Source: Planctomycetaceae bacterium (GTDB lineage Bacteria > Planctomycetota > Planctomycetia > Planctomycetales > Planctomycetaceae). Taken from it: a stretch of DNA of 38,287 bases. Every line of letters starts with the position of its first letter. The first letter of the stretch is position 1. Under the pieces are notes generated by a model that did no database searches, was not told the origin of the DNA, and saw only the letters and a program-made list of their open reading frames with translations. Position numbers and translations under genes: made by a program. The stretch lies in contig JAGQPY010000009.1 of assembly GCA_020426485.1 (NCBI GenBank), positions 1 through 38,287 of the forward strand. The letters run 5' to 3'. Of the stretch, positions 1 through 8,518 are shown in pieces.

Positions 1-292
1 TCAGGATGCACTCCCCCTCTGTTCACAAACGTCAATGCGAACAACGTGAGCAATCCGGCGCATGGGAATGACCACCTCATTCGGTCATCCACGCTACCGG
101 TCAAGCCGTGGACCCGCTGCGAATCACGGACAGGAATGTCCGTGCCACCAAAACTGCAGGCTCAGATTTTCGATCGCCGGTGCCAAAGATGATTGCAATC
201 AGGATGCACTCCCCCTCTGTTCACAAACGTCAATGCGAACAACGTGAGCAATCCGGCGCATGGGAATGACCACCTTATTCGGTCATCCACGC
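1..292. repeat. Tandem direct repeat, about 94-bp unit, 198-bp period
   Basis: Bases 1-94 recur at 199-292 with one visible difference (C at 78, T at 276). The similarity continues loosely into the following GGTCAAG stretch (about 95-107 and 293-303). The first copy begins at the window edge, so the array may extend further left. The 104 bases between copies hold a dispersed hairpin (125-149). I see no credible gene here; the short reading frames have no recognisable product and repeat with the DNA. The region lies downstream of the secreted-protein gene that ends at 300. Confidence 0.9.
125..149 (-). repeat. Dispersed hairpin repeat, family H, copy 1
   Basis: CACGGACA (125-132), loop GGAA, TGTCCGTG (137-144), followed by CCACC. 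It is the reverse complement of the copy at 8468-8492 and close to the one at 35585-35609. The stem is a perfect 8 bp with a 4-nt loop. This is a REP-like intergenic element; no mobilising enzyme is present in the window. Confidence 0.8.
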
Positions 293-317
293 CATCGGGT
301 CAAGGGCGAAGCCCTTG
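287..317 (-). repeat. Dispersed stop-codon element, family S, copy d
   Basis: On the minus strand this reads CAAGGGCTTCGCCCTTGA followed by CCCGATGGCGTGG. The AAGGGC/GCCCTT stem is 6 bp with a 3-nt loop. It lies across the 3' end of the minus-strand gene at 300-1667 and supplies its last codons (QGLRP) and TGA stop. Confidence 0.8.
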
Positions 318-1667
318 CTCTTCTTCGGCCATGCGGACAATGCGAGAATTGTCTTTGCGGATGTCGTCCAGAATTCGAACAGCGGCCACGTGCAGGGGAT
401 CGTCGTCCGGCGTGTTCTTACGACAGGTCAGCAGGAAGCCCGCGATAGCTCGGCAGGTGCCGATGTCGTTCTGTCGAGCTTCCCTGTAGAGTCCGGGCAA
501 TCGGGGCACGATGGTCCAGTCCTCCCAGCGAGCGAGATCACGGATCGCGATTTCTCTTAACTCCGGACGTTCCAGCATGGGATGCATCGCGCTGCGAAGT
601 TCGCGGCGGGGAATGAGTTCCGGTTCGTATTCCCATACAAACTGCAGAGCCTGCACGGTAGCGAAACAATCCAGCGTCGAAGCATTCAGATTCTGCAGAC
701 GTGTCTTTGACAGAAAAGAGAGGCCCGCTTCTTTTTCCAGCAGCAACAGTCCGCCCATCAGTCCTTCCACACCGAACCGCAGATCTTCGGTGCCTGGCGG
801 GCCGATTTGCTGTTTCAGAAACTCGACATCGGAAGACTCGCCGCACAGACCCAGCAGCATTCCGTACAATCCCAGTCGCTCCGGACTGATATCCTTTGCG
901 GCAATCCAACGTCGAAGAGGTTCCGCCTGCAACTGAGGCCGAAACTCTTTGATCTGAGCGTAATTACACCGAGCAAACTCGCCCCACGCATCTGCAGCAA
1001 TCAGCGGATCGGCGTGTTCCAGAAATCGATGATGATAAGCCAGTCGCTGCTGAGCATCCGATGTCGGTGCCGGCGCTTCGATGATGTAGCGGTAAGTGAG
1101 GTCGGAGACCTTCTGAGTCAGATCCCATTCGAAGACCGACGGGCGGTCGTCAGCGGCCGTCTTTTCCGCCGACGCCAGACGCACCCCGGATGGAGGCGTT
1201 TCCTGTGGATCATCTTCTGACGCAAACGTCTCATCCAGCCGAACCGCATTCGGTCGGGCCAACCCGCCTCGCAGCAGAAACAGATCGCCTTTGGCACCGA
1301 AAACAAAGTCGTCGTATCGAATAATGCGGGTTTTGGGAGCAATCTCCGCCCCTTTGTGAATTTCCTGGATCTCAAAGATACTGAACGGCGGCTGGCCGTT
1401 TTCGCCTTCGGATACCGAAACCAGCCGAGCCAGCGCGATCACACCCGCATCTGCCACGATCTCGGACCACGTCTGCCCGGGACTCAGACAAAACGGACAG
1501 GCCAGCAGTGCCGATGGCAACGCAAACGATAATAACGTTGCCTGCAGAACCACACGTCCGGCAAAGCGCACGCAGCGTCGAACGTTGCGGGACCGGGTGA
1601 AGGCTGGTTGGGCGGCGTTCTGCAAGCGGCGGAACATGAATCGAGTTCGAAGGCCTGAAATCATCAT
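300..1667 (-). CDS. Secreted or lipid-anchored protein of unknown function
   Basis: A 455-residue protein whose family I do not recognise. The start at 1667 has a good ribosome site (GGGAG, 6 nt upstream). The N-terminus is long and arginine-rich (residues 1-38), then comes a hydrophobic stretch ending ALPSALLACPFC, so Cys57 could be a lipoprotein cysteine (LLAC fits a lipobox loosely) or the site could be cut by signal peptidase I. The first part of the mature protein looks beta-rich (residues 60-150). From about residue 200 it is helical, with HEAT-like helix pairs (for example EPLRRWIAAKDI, GLYGMLLGLCGE). An extracytoplasmic location is likely; no catalytic motif was seen. The last residues, QGLRP, come from a dispersed repeat, so the native C-terminus may once have been different. 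The real-gene call rests on length, ribosome site and signal sequence. Confidence 0.75.
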   Translation of the reverse strand: MMISGLRTRFMFRRLQNAAQPAFTRSRNVRRCVRFAGRVVLQATLLSFALPSALLACPFCLSPGQTWSEIVADAGVIALARLVSVSEGENGQPPFSIFEIQEIHKGAEIAPKTRIIRYDDFVFGAKGDLFLLRGGLARPNAVRLDETFASEDDPQETPPSGVRLASAEKTAADDRPSVFEWDLTQKVSDLTYRYIIEAPAPTSDAQQRLAYHHRFLEHADPLIAADAWGEFARCNYAQIKEFRPQLQAEPLRRWIAAKDISPERLGLYGMLLGLCGESSDVEFLKQQIGPPGTEDLRFGVEGLMGGLLLLEKEAGLSFLSKTRLQNLNASTLDCFATVQALQFVWEYEPELIPRRELRSAMHPMLERPELREIAIRDLARWEDWTIVPRLPGLYREARQNDIGTCRAIAGFLLTCRKNTPDDDPLHVAAVRILDDIRKDNSRIVRMAEEEQGLRP

Positions 1668-1907
1668 GGTCGGCTCCCTGCCGATAAGTGCTGTGTCAAC
1701 GGATTCCGTTCGGCCCGTGTTTTAACGGGAAAGCAGCCTCCGGAACCAGATCAGATCATGCCTGCTCTGAACCACAGAATCGATGGGTGCCGCAGTCGTA
1801 CTTGTGATGGATCGACGATTCATCGACAATGACCACGATTGATTCGTCGCAACCGGCGACGGATTCCTGAGAAATGTCTTTGTCCCGCACTCGAAACGCG
1901 CTGCTTT

Positions 1908-3596
1908 ATGCTTGCAGATGCCAACGTCCTGCTTGTTCTGGCCGTGATTCTCGTCTTCGGAACTCTGTTCGGAGCCGTGGCGAGAAGCTTTCATCTGCCA
2001 TCGGTCACCGGACAAATCGTGGCAGGCATCCTGATCGGTTCTTCTGCATTTGGCATTCTGACGGACGACAGCCTGCATTCTCTGGAGCCGCTGGTCGACT
2101 TTGCTTTGGGACTGATGGCCGTCTCCGTCGGAAGCCACCTGAATTTTCGACGACTCGCGGTTGCTCGGAAGCGATTGCTGCTGCTGCTGATCCTTGAAGC
2201 GACTCTGACGCCGCTGCTGGTCTACACCGGCCTGAGCATCTTCACCGACGTGACGTGGTACACGGCTCTGCTGCTGGCAACCATCGCCATTTCCACGGCT
2301 CCGGCAACGGTACTGGCCATCGTCAAGGAAACGGCTTCTCGTGGTTCGTTCGTAACGACGCTGATTGCCGGTGTCGCTTTGAACAATCTGGTGTGCATCA
2401 TTCTGTTTGAGATCGCTCGCACCATCGCCCGAACCGCCCTGTCGCCGCACGAAGGTACGCTTCTGGCCAGCATGGCGGTGCCTTTGCGGCAGATCAGCTT
2501 CAGCCTGTTACTGGGTGTCGTGATCGGCCTGCTGCTGATTGGTGCGACTCGCCGAGTCGTTCGGTCAGACCGTCTGGCGGTGATGTCACTGATTGCCATT
2601 CTGCTGACCACGGGCCTGTCGGCTCACCTTGGCCTGTCCGTTCTGCTGGCCTGTCTCTGCCTGGGAGTGACCCTGGCCAACGTAACACCCGATCGCGAAG
2701 AAATCGGACACCGCGTCTTCGACAGCTTTGAATCCGCCATCTTCGCTGTGTTCTTTACGGTCGCCGGGATGGAGCTGCACTTTCAGTCGCTGGGCATCAG
2801 CGGTGCGATGGCCGGCATCATGTTTGTGACTCGACTGGGCGGCAAAATGCTGGCGGGATACCTGAGCATGTCCATGGCCGGAGCTACCGATCGTTTTCGC
2901 CGCTTTCTGGGAATGTCTCTTGCGCCTCAGGCGGGTCTGGCCGTCGGATTGATGCTGCTGGTCACGGAAGATTCCGCCTTCAGCCAGATTCATGAACTGT
3001 TTCTGGCGGTGGTGCTGGCGGTGGTGTTGCTGAATGAGTCCATCGGCCCCATTCTGACTCGTTCCGGTCTGAAACGCTCCGGTGACTTCGGCCGCGACCG
3101 TGCTCGAGTCCTGGATTTTCTTTCCGAACAGAACATTACCACCGAACTTGCCGGCCCCGACAAAGAATCCGCAATTCGCCAACTCATCGATCTGACGCTG
3201 TCCGCTCACAATCTGAAAGTGGACAGTGAAACTTTGTTTCAGGCTGTGATGTCCGGAGAAGAGGTTGCCTCTACCTGTGTGGGTGAAGGCCTGGCACTGC
3301 CCCACGCTCGACTGGATGTCGGAGATCGAATTGTCGGAGCAATGGGGATTAGTCGCGACGGTCTGGAACTTGAAACTCCCGATGGCCGTCCCGTGCATTG
3401 CATGGTGCTGATCCTGACACCAAAGTCCATGCCGGAACGCCACCTCGAAGTTCTGTCCGCATTGGCCGCTTCCATCGGTCACGACTGGTCCATTCAGAAC
3501 CAGCTGTACCACATCGATTCACCCGCTCACGCCGACGAACTCATTCACCTGGACCAGCAGTTCGAAGACTGGAACTACTACCTCGAAGACCCCTGA
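1908..3596 (+). CDS. CPA2-family cation/proton antiporter with C-terminal PTS EIIA-like domain
   Basis: The first 380 or so residues are a Na+/H+ exchanger domain of the KefB/CPA2 type: about 12 hydrophobic helices, the early motif LPSVTGQIVAGILIG, then VDFALGLMAVSVG and SLAPQAGLAVGL. It should exchange Na+ or K+ for protons at the inner membrane. Residues from about 410 to the end resemble a fructose/nitrogen-type PTS EIIA domain, with GEGLALPHARL placing a candidate phospho-accepting His at residue 466. This suggests flux control by phosphorylation or regulatory binding; that is inference. The frame is open from ATG 1839, but the extra 23 residues are basic and unlike a membrane protein, so I chose ATG 1908, just before the first helix. 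The gene ends at the left edge of a dispersed repeat. A helper role in salt balance would fit the ectoine genes 20 kb away, but there is no linkage. Confidence 0.88.
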   Translation: MLADANVLLVLAVILVFGTLFGAVARSFHLPSVTGQIVAGILIGSSAFGILTDDSLHSLEPLVDFALGLMAVSVGSHLNFRRLAVARKRLLLLLILEATLTPLLVYTGLSIFTDVTWYTALLLATIAISTAPATVLAIVKETASRGSFVTTLIAGVALNNLVCIILFEIARTIARTALSPHEGTLLASMAVPLRQISFSLLLGVVIGLLLIGATRRVVRSDRLAVMSLIAILLTTGLSAHLGLSVLLACLCLGVTLANVTPDREEIGHRVFDSFESAIFAVFFTVAGMELHFQSLGISGAMAGIMFVTRLGGKMLAGYLSMSMAGATDRFRRFLGMSLAPQAGLAVGLMLLVTEDSAFSQIHELFLAVVLAVVLLNESIGPILTRSGLKRSGDFGRDRARVLDFLSEQNITTELAGPDKESAIRQLIDLTLSAHNLKVDSETLFQAVMSGEEVASTCVGEGLALPHARLDVGDRIVGAMGISRDGLELETPDGRPVHCMVLILTPKSMPERHLEVLSALAASIGHDWSIQNQLYHIDSPAHADELIHLDQQFEDWNYYLEDP

Positions 3597-3634
3597 CGAG
3601 GACTTCGCCCTCGACCCGATGGCGTGGAATGCCG
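3590..3634 (+). repeat. Dispersed stop-codon element, family S, copy a
   Basis: Reads CCCCTGACGAGGACTTCG, then CCCTCGACCCGATGGCGTGG, followed by AATGCCGTTTGA. The TGA in its left edge is the stop codon of the antiporter gene. The AATGCCGTTTGA tail also follows copy b near 5791. Confidence 0.75.
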
Positions 3635-3757
3635 TTTGAAGTGGTCAGCTGACAGCGCCGATACGCTTCCGTTGGGCGCTTGGTCGAATTCAGGTCCTGA
3701 ACGTAGAAGGTCCGGCTGTGCCGGATGCCGGTCTGGTTGACATCATTTGCGAAATCT

Positions 3758-5614
3758 ATGAATTCCGAAATAACAGCCGACAACGATTCTTCCCGGAACA
3801 CCGAACCACTGCATGCGAGATCAATGCGGCCTGCCTATGTCGCACTGGTTTTCAGTCATCTGGCTGCACCGTACGCGGCGGCTCGCAGTGTGATTCGTTA
3901 TCAGCTGGACGGCGTTGTTGAATTTCGATTTGCGGCTCTGGCCACCGTAGCCATTCTGATCAGTGGGGCACTGGCCTTTGGGCGGCTGCGACACCAGCCG
4001 CTTCGCGAACGTTGCACCTTTGGCAGTTTCATGATCGGTTTGTGGCTGCTGGTCACTTACGCTCAACTGGTCATCGCTGTCGATTCCGCCGTTCCACGCT
4101 GGCTGCTGACCATCGCATGGGCACTGGGAATGTCATGGGTGGCGTGGCTGCCATGGGGCTTGAGCTTCTTTCGGTGGAGGGGTTTTCTGACGGGAAGTCT
4201 CCTGGCAGGGCTCTGCTGGGCCGCGTTCTGGAATCGCTTCGAAATCACGGGGCTCACGGGAGACGCACGGCTGGAATTCGCTTTAAGGAAGCACCAGAAC
4301 GTACCGAAGAATCACTCCACTCTGACAACGAATCGATCAGTCGAGCCGGGCAATGTGCTGTGGAGCGGCTACCTTGGCAGTGAACGATCGGCGTTCGTCC
4401 GCAACGGTGAGCTCAGCGATCCCTGGGACCAGCACCCGCCCGTTGTGCTGTGGAGGACTTCCTGTGGTTCGGGTTGGAGTTCATTTGCGGTTACCGATAA
4501 CGCCCTGTTCAGTCAGGAACAGATTCCGGCCGGCATTGAAGCCAATGGGCAGGCTGCTGGCAGCGATGCCATCACCTGCCGCGATCCGAAGTCAGGCGAC
4601 TTGATCTGGGCGGTGGCGGAAGATCGTCCGGGATATGTCAGCACCATGGGCGGTAATGGTCCGCGAGCCACGCCGTTGCTGCATTCGTTAAACATCGGCG
4701 ATAAAGAACGACTGGTTGTCTACGGCGTGGGTCCGACAGGCATGGTTTCCTGCCTCGCGGCCGACGACGGCACGCGAATCTGGCAGCAGGATCTGGCAAC
4801 GTTGTTTCCCGGCGACAATCTTCCTCACGGAGTCTGCGCGTCGCCGGTGATTGCCAACGACAGACTGATTGTGTGTCCTCCGTCACCGTCAGGCCCCGCC
4901 ATGGTGGCACTGGACCCGGAATCCGGTGATCTTTTGTGGAAGTCCGAAAGTGACTGGCGCTCCAGCTATGCTTCGCCCGCCATTTTTCAGTTTGGCGGAC
5001 AGATTCAGGTTGTGCTGCATGCCAGTCCCGGAGTCATGGCTGTTGATCCGGAAACCGGTTCACTGCTGTGGTCATTTCCGTGGACCAACGAATGGGACAA
5101 CAACGCGACTCAACCACTGCAGGTGCCTGAATCAGACACCGATCTGATCATTGCCACCGGTTATCAGGGAGGAGCTGTTCGATTACATCTTCAGCCGCAA
5201 GGCGACAACACTGCCTGGACACCCAGTGTCGTGTGGGAAACTCGGTCGACTCTGAAGACGAAGTTCTGCAACATGGCGGCGTTTGGTAACACCGTCGTCG
5301 GATTGGACAACGGCATTCTGTGTGGCGTCGACATGTCGTCCGGCAAACGTCTGTGGAAGGGCGGTCGATACGGCCACGGACAGATGCTTCGCGTGGGCTC
5401 TCGACTGTTGGTGCTGGAAGAGCAGGGTGGTCTGCAACTGCTGCAACCGGATGCCGGTGGACACCATCCCATCGCTCAGGCCGCCGCACTGGATCGCAAA
5501 ACGTGGAACCACCCGGTGCTGGTGAAAGATCGGCTGTTCATTCGCAACGATCAGGAAATCATGTGCCTGCAGCTTTCTGCGCAAACATCCCAGGGGCTTC
5601 GCCCAACGCCGTGA
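3758..5614 (+). CDS. Membrane-anchored PQQ-like beta-propeller protein
   Basis: About five hydrophobic helices (roughly residues 30-165) are followed by a beta-propeller of the PQQ/quinoprotein-dehydrogenase-like fold. Repeated blades are visible as short motifs such as DPKSGDLIWAV, AADDGTRIWQQD, DPESGDLLWKS, DPETGSLLWSF and DMSSGKRLWKG. No quinone-site residues or cytochrome motif (CXXCH) are visible, so it is more likely a binding or scaffold propeller facing the periplasm than a dehydrogenase. The frame opens at ATG 3725; I prefer ATG 3758, but neither has a clear ribosome site. The reading frame ends ...QTSQGLRPTP, with QGLRP again encoded by a CAGGGGCTTCGCCC repeat fragment (5591-5604). 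The stop codon lies inside a terminator hairpin. Confidence 0.85.
   Translation: MNSEITADNDSSRNTEPLHARSMRPAYVALVFSHLAAPYAAARSVIRYQLDGVVEFRFAALATVAILISGALAFGRLRHQPLRERCTFGSFMIGLWLLVTYAQLVIAVDSAVPRWLLTIAWALGMSWVAWLPWGLSFFRWRGFLTGSLLAGLCWAAFWNRFEITGLTGDARLEFALRKHQNVPKNHSTLTTNRSVEPGNVLWSGYLGSERSAFVRNGELSDPWDQHPPVVLWRTSCGSGWSSFAVTDNALFSQEQIPAGIEANGQAAGSDAITCRDPKSGDLIWAVAEDRPGYVSTMGGNGPRATPLLHSLNIGDKERLVVYGVGPTGMVSCLAADDGTRIWQQDLATLFPGDNLPHGVCASPVIANDRLIVCPPSPSGPAMVALDPESGDLLWKSESDWRSSYASPAIFQFGGQIQVVLHASPGVMAVDPETGSLLWSFPWTNEWDNNATQPLQVPESDTDLIIATGYQGGAVRLHLQPQGDNTAWTPSVVWETRSTLKTKFCNMAAFGNTVVGLDNGILCGVDMSSGKRLWKGGRYGHGQMLRVGSRLLVLEEQGGLQLLQPDAGGHHPIAQAAALDRKTWNHPVLVKDRLFIRNDQEIMCLQLSAQTSQGLRPTP
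5591..5604 (+). repeat. Family S fragment, copy j
   Basis: CAGGGGCTTCGCCC, the hairpin core of the family S element, inside the 3' end of the propeller gene. It encodes QGLRP, but here the reading continues for two more codons before TGA. Confidence 0.6.
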
Positions 5615-5625
5615 AGGCGTTTTTG
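5605..5625 (+). terminator. Probable intrinsic terminator overlapping the stop codon
   Basis: AACGCC, loop GTGAA, GGCGTT, followed by a run of T (5620-5624). The TGA stop of the propeller gene (5612-5614) lies in the loop. The stem is 6 bp and the T-run short, so it may be modest in strength. Confidence 0.6.
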
Positions 5626-5627
5626 TT

Positions 5628-5760
5628 ACCAGTTTCCGCACGCAACGGAACGTCGCAGAAGTCGTGAGGACCGTAGCAGAAGTCGAGACTTCGGAGAGCA
5701 TGTCCCAGCTTACGAGAGATCTCTATTCTCACGAATTCGGCTACGAAATCTCTTCACGGC
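5628..5760 (+). repeat. Dispersed repeat element, family L, plus-strand copy
   Basis: Contains ACCAGTTTCCGCA at the left, then GTAGCAGAAGTC with a hairpin (GAAGTC, GA, GACTTC at 5679-5692), CATGTCCCAGCTTACGA, and GGCTACGAAATCTCTTCACG at the right. The reverse complement of the last 105 bases of the window matches this order closely. There is no open frame or transposase; it is a non-autonomous intergenic element. Confidence 0.85.
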
Positions 5761-5802
5761 GTAGGGCTTCGCCCATGACCTGATGGTGTGGAATGCCGTT
5801 TG
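5761..5802 (+). repeat. Dispersed stop-codon element, family S, copy b
   Basis: Reads GTAGGGCTTCGCCCATGACC, then TGATGGTGTGGAATGCCGTTTGA. It directly abuts the family L element on its left. It is not at a gene end, although it lies in the gap between two convergent genes. The rest of that gap (5803-5943) shows nothing recognisable. Confidence 0.7.
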
Positions 5803-5943
5803 ACGTGTTCGATTCCACGCACCAAAACGCTCCCGATGGTTGCTTCGACTGTGGACGAACCTGCTCCGGATCTGCCGGGAAATTCATCTTCTGAAGACTC
5901 ACTGCGCACGGTTGGCCCGGTGCATTCACGCGACTCACGGTGC

Positions 5944-6942
5944 TCACCGAAGGAAGTTGCGGACAGGCTTACCGTCGACCGACAGCATCTGGGAGTTAGT
6001 CAGAGAATCGCCAAACCGGTCGAAGTCGCGATAAGTCCAGACGACGTTTCTCTGTCGATCCACTTCGATCAGTTGAGGGTTACCCGGACCGGCATGGCAA
6101 TTGTTGATCAGGATGTTTCCGCTCGGCAACACCTGCAGTGACGTCACCCACGCCAGCTGAACACCGGGCAGATCGTTCTGATGAATGCTCCACACATCCT
6201 GTCCGGCGGGCGTCACTTCGATCACCGCATGACCATTGCCGGTTCCAATCAGAGTATTGCCGTTCTTCAGTCGTACCGCACTGAAACACTGGTTACCGAA
6301 GGCTTCCACACCGTGTCCCTGAACCGGCTCGCGACCAAACAGAGGAACCTTGTATTCCCAGACGACTCGCCCCGCAGGACTGTATTCCCGCACTGCCCCA
6401 TCGGCTTCGTGACAGACAAGGTAGTTGCCGGTGTCCAGCTTTCGCACCAGTCGAGTATCCCGATGCGCGCTGGGGTGTTCGACTTTCAGTGGAATCGATG
6501 TGACCACGTTGTTGTCGGCATCGAGCTCAAGAATTCTGGAACGCCCGGATTCCACCACCATGGTGTTGCCGTTGTCCAGTCGCTGAAACGCGTGGATCTC
6601 AATCCGATATCCTTTGTTTTCCGGCACTGCCGCCGCGTCATATTGCCAGACGATCTGGTCATTCTTCGGATTGATTTCCGCAACCGTCGTCCAGTTCAGC
6701 TGACACAGCACATTTCCGTTCGAAAGGACATGCAGGTCGTGCAGCGGGCCGATCTTATGTTCCCATGCGATGTTGCCCGACTCATCAATGATCGCGACTC
6801 GGTGTTTGGAGGAATCAGCGGCAATGAAGCCTCGCGCAGGTGGCTCAGCGGCCTGCATCGCATTGGCACTCAGCAGACACGCGATCACCAACGACAACCC
6901 GGAAGACAGGATACTTCTCACAGAGGATCTCCACAAAAGCAT
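5944..6942 (-). CDS. Secreted beta-propeller protein
   Basis: A 332-residue protein with a signal peptide (hydrophobic residues about 11-25, likely cut after ANAMQAA). Repeats of about 45 residues follow, each with a motif such as VLSNGNVLC, RLDNGNTMVVES, KLDTGNYLVCHE, RLKNGNTLIGTG and VLPSGNILINN, and blades closing with W-Y or W-E pairs (GNIAWEHKI, DQIVWQYD, GRVVWEYKV, QDVWSIHQ, RNVVWTYRD). This is a six- or seven-bladed propeller close to the PQQ-like and arylsulfotransferase-N families. No catalytic His was identified. Binding or structural work outside the cytoplasm is the safest reading. It is convergent with the membrane propeller gene, so the two are not co-transcribed. Confidence 0.82.
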   Translation of the reverse strand: MLLWRSSVRSILSSGLSLVIACLLSANAMQAAEPPARGFIAADSSKHRVAIIDESGNIAWEHKIGPLHDLHVLSNGNVLCQLNWTTVAEINPKNDQIVWQYDAAAVPENKGYRIEIHAFQRLDNGNTMVVESGRSRILELDADNNVVTSIPLKVEHPSAHRDTRLVRKLDTGNYLVCHEADGAVREYSPAGRVVWEYKVPLFGREPVQGHGVEAFGNQCFSAVRLKNGNTLIGTGNGHAVIEVTPAGQDVWSIHQNDLPGVQLAWVTSLQVLPSGNILINNCHAGPGNPQLIEVDRQRNVVWTYRDFDRFGDSLTNSQMLSVDGKPVRNFLR

Positions 6943-7370
6943 TGCGGCACAGTGCGTTATAAGCCCGGCAACAACGACCGAAAGATGAAAGTCGACCGGC
7001 AGCCTGACGGTTACAGCCGATGGAGGACGAAACGGCCGGGTGCCCGAAATTTGAACAGACGGACTGGATTGCCACCCAGCGGCCTTTCCCGGCTTTTGAA
7101 CGGACAGCTAAGCGTATCACCCGCCCATCTGCGTTGCCACCATGTTGCCCGGCAACAGTCCCGAAGCGGGAAGGCCCGGCAGCCGATTCGAGCGACCGCT
7201 CGGAAACACTCCCGCTGGTTATTCTGCAAAGATGCCCGCACGGCGCGAGGATCTGACAGAATCAGACTCTGAAGCGATGGTTTCCGACTCGATCCGACAT
7301 CCGAGCAATGTCCTCGACCCACGGGGGAGTGTGAAGAACGCGACCGGTTTTGTCCGAACATCATTCCTCG
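6943..7370. other. 428-bp gap without a supported gene
   Basis: Lies between the starts of the secreted propeller gene (-) and the 3' end of the epimerase gene (-). GGCTTATAAC on the minus strand (near 6955-6970) could be a -10 region for the propeller gene, but I found no convincing -35 partner. The frames that cross the gap lack a ribosome site and any recognisable motif. No repeat of families S, H or L was seen. Confidence 0.5.
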
Positions 7371-8408
7371 TCAGAATTCGGCCAGGCGATCACGGTGCAG
7401 AACCGCGCCTGTTCCGTTGTTCACCGTCAGGTGCACAAGACCTTTCGCAACGACGACTCCGGAACACGGTTCGTCACGCAGCAGAACGGCTCCGTCCAGG
7501 TCAGCATAATCCAGCAGCGGCAGAAGTTGAGCGGCTCCGCTGATCCCCACCGAACTTTCCACCATGCAGCCGACCATGGTTTTCATGCCCAGTGATCTGG
7601 CTTCTCGCAGCATGCTGAGTGCGGGAGTGAGTCCGCCGCACTTGCAGATCTTCACGTTTACACCATGAAACCGGCCGTGACAGCGGCCAACGTCTTCCGG
7701 ACGCTGACAGTTTTCATCGGCGATGATTGGCAGATGAGAATTTTCGCAGACGCGCTTTCGGTCGTGATCGGTGGCGTTCAGCGGCAGTGGCTGTTCGATA
7801 AATTCGACGCCCAGATCTTTCAGCACCGCTGAGTATTCGATCGTCTGATCGACAGTCCAGCCGCAGTTCGCGTCGACACGAAACACAGCGCTGGTATGCC
7901 GTCGCAGTTCGGTGACGATGTCAAGATCCTGATCGGTGCCCAGCTTGATCTTGTAGATGTTCCAGCCCGGTTGCTCCTGCAGTTTCTGAACCATCGTTTC
8001 GATGTGATCAATGCCAATGGTGAAACTGCTTTCCGGAACCTGTGCCCAGGTTAGATCCCAGCTTTGCCACGTTGGCTGAGCCTGAAGACGGCTCCACAGA
8101 TCGTGAGCCGCCATGTCCACTGCTGAGGCGGCAAATGTGTCTCCGGAAACGGCCGACATCAGTTCGGACCACAATTCCTGAGGTGGATGTGTTTCATAAC
8201 GAGCCAACAGCGGAGTCGCCTGCCGGATCGATTCTGTGATCGAATCAAACGAATGACCGTAGAAGGCGTTTTCCGTGACTTCCCCCAGTCCTGTGGCACC
8301 ATCATGCTGCAGTTCGACAATCAGCGATGGCTGAGTCGTAATGGTGCCACGTGAGATGGTGAACGGATGAGCCAGCGGCAGATGGACTCGATACAGCGAA
8401 AGCTTCAT
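7371..8408 (-). CDS. dgcA: Enolase-superfamily epimerase/racemase, DgcA-like (N-acetyl-D-glutamate racemase or dipeptide epimerase)
   Basis: A 345-residue protein of the mandelate-racemase/muconate-lactonising type. The catalytic layout is visible: the KXK motif (YKIKLG), metal ligands in FRVDANCGW, EFIEQPLPL and IADENCQ, and the second acid/base lysine in VKICKCGGL. Sequence relatives were first known as L-Ala-D/L-Glu epimerases (YcjG/YkfB). The adjoining DUF1611 gene makes DgcA, which racemises N-acetyl-D-glutamate to the L form, the better guess. The frame is open up to 8549, but that extension would read through two hairpin repeats. I chose ATG 8408, where the domain begins (MKLSLYRVHL). 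It lies 150 bp downstream of dgcN, with three hairpins between. Confidence 0.85.
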   Translation of the reverse strand: MKLSLYRVHLPLAHPFTISRGTITTQPSLIVELQHDGATGLGEVTENAFYGHSFDSITESIRQATPLLARYETHPPQELWSELMSAVSGDTFAASAVDMAAHDLWSRLQAQPTWQSWDLTWAQVPESSFTIGIDHIETMVQKLQEQPGWNIYKIKLGTDQDLDIVTELRRHTSAVFRVDANCGWTVDQTIEYSAVLKDLGVEFIEQPLPLNATDHDRKRVCENSHLPIIADENCQRPEDVGRCHGRFHGVNVKICKCGGLTPALSMLREARSLGMKTMVGCMVESSVGISGAAQLLPLLDYADLDGAVLLRDEPCSGVVVAKGLVHLTVNNGTGAVLHRDRLAEF

Positions 8409-8430
8409 GTCGTTATTCACTTTGCGAAGT

Positions 8431-8460
8431 TGCCGGCCGTCGCAGTCATGACGGCCGGCA
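8431..8460 (-). promoter_or_regulatory. Strong hairpin in the 5' region of dgcA
   Basis: TGCCGGCCGTC (8431-8441), loop GCAGTCAT, GACGGCCGGCA (8450-8460): a perfect 11-bp GC-rich stem ending 23 nt before the dgcA start. No T-run follows on the minus strand, so it is not a standard terminator. It could stabilise the dgcA message, mark a processing site, or be a repeat. Confidence 0.6.
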
Positions 8461-8467
8461 GAATTCC

Positions 8468-8492
8468 GGTGGCACGGACATTCCTGTCCGTG
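8468..8492 (+). repeat. Dispersed hairpin repeat, family H, copy 2
   Basis: GGTGG, CACGGACA (8473-8480), loop TTCC, TGTCCGTG (8485-8492). Same core as copy 1 (inverted) and copy 3. It lies between dgcN and dgcA. Confidence 0.8.
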
Positions 8493-8497
8493 ACCTG

Positions 8498-8518
8498 AAA
8501 AGGGGTCAGCCCCCTTTG
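8498..8518 (-). terminator. Possible terminator downstream of dgcN
   Basis: On the minus strand: AAAGGGG, loop GCTGA, CCCCTTTTC. The 7-bp A/G stem with a following T-tract looks like an intrinsic terminator, 40 nt after the dgcN stop. A related word (CTCCTGACCCCCTTT) occurs at 24373-24387 upstream of ectA, so it may also be repeat-derived. Confidence 0.45.

Noticed and set aside
62..560. Short plus-strand frames at the left edge
   Set aside because: They arise from the tandem repeat and from the complement of the secreted-protein gene; no ribosome site or family match.
1722..3512. Long antisense frames of 242 and 308 residues opposite the antiporter gene
   Set aside because: Composition is rich in Gln, His and Ser with no motif; they are mirror frames of a clearly coding strand.
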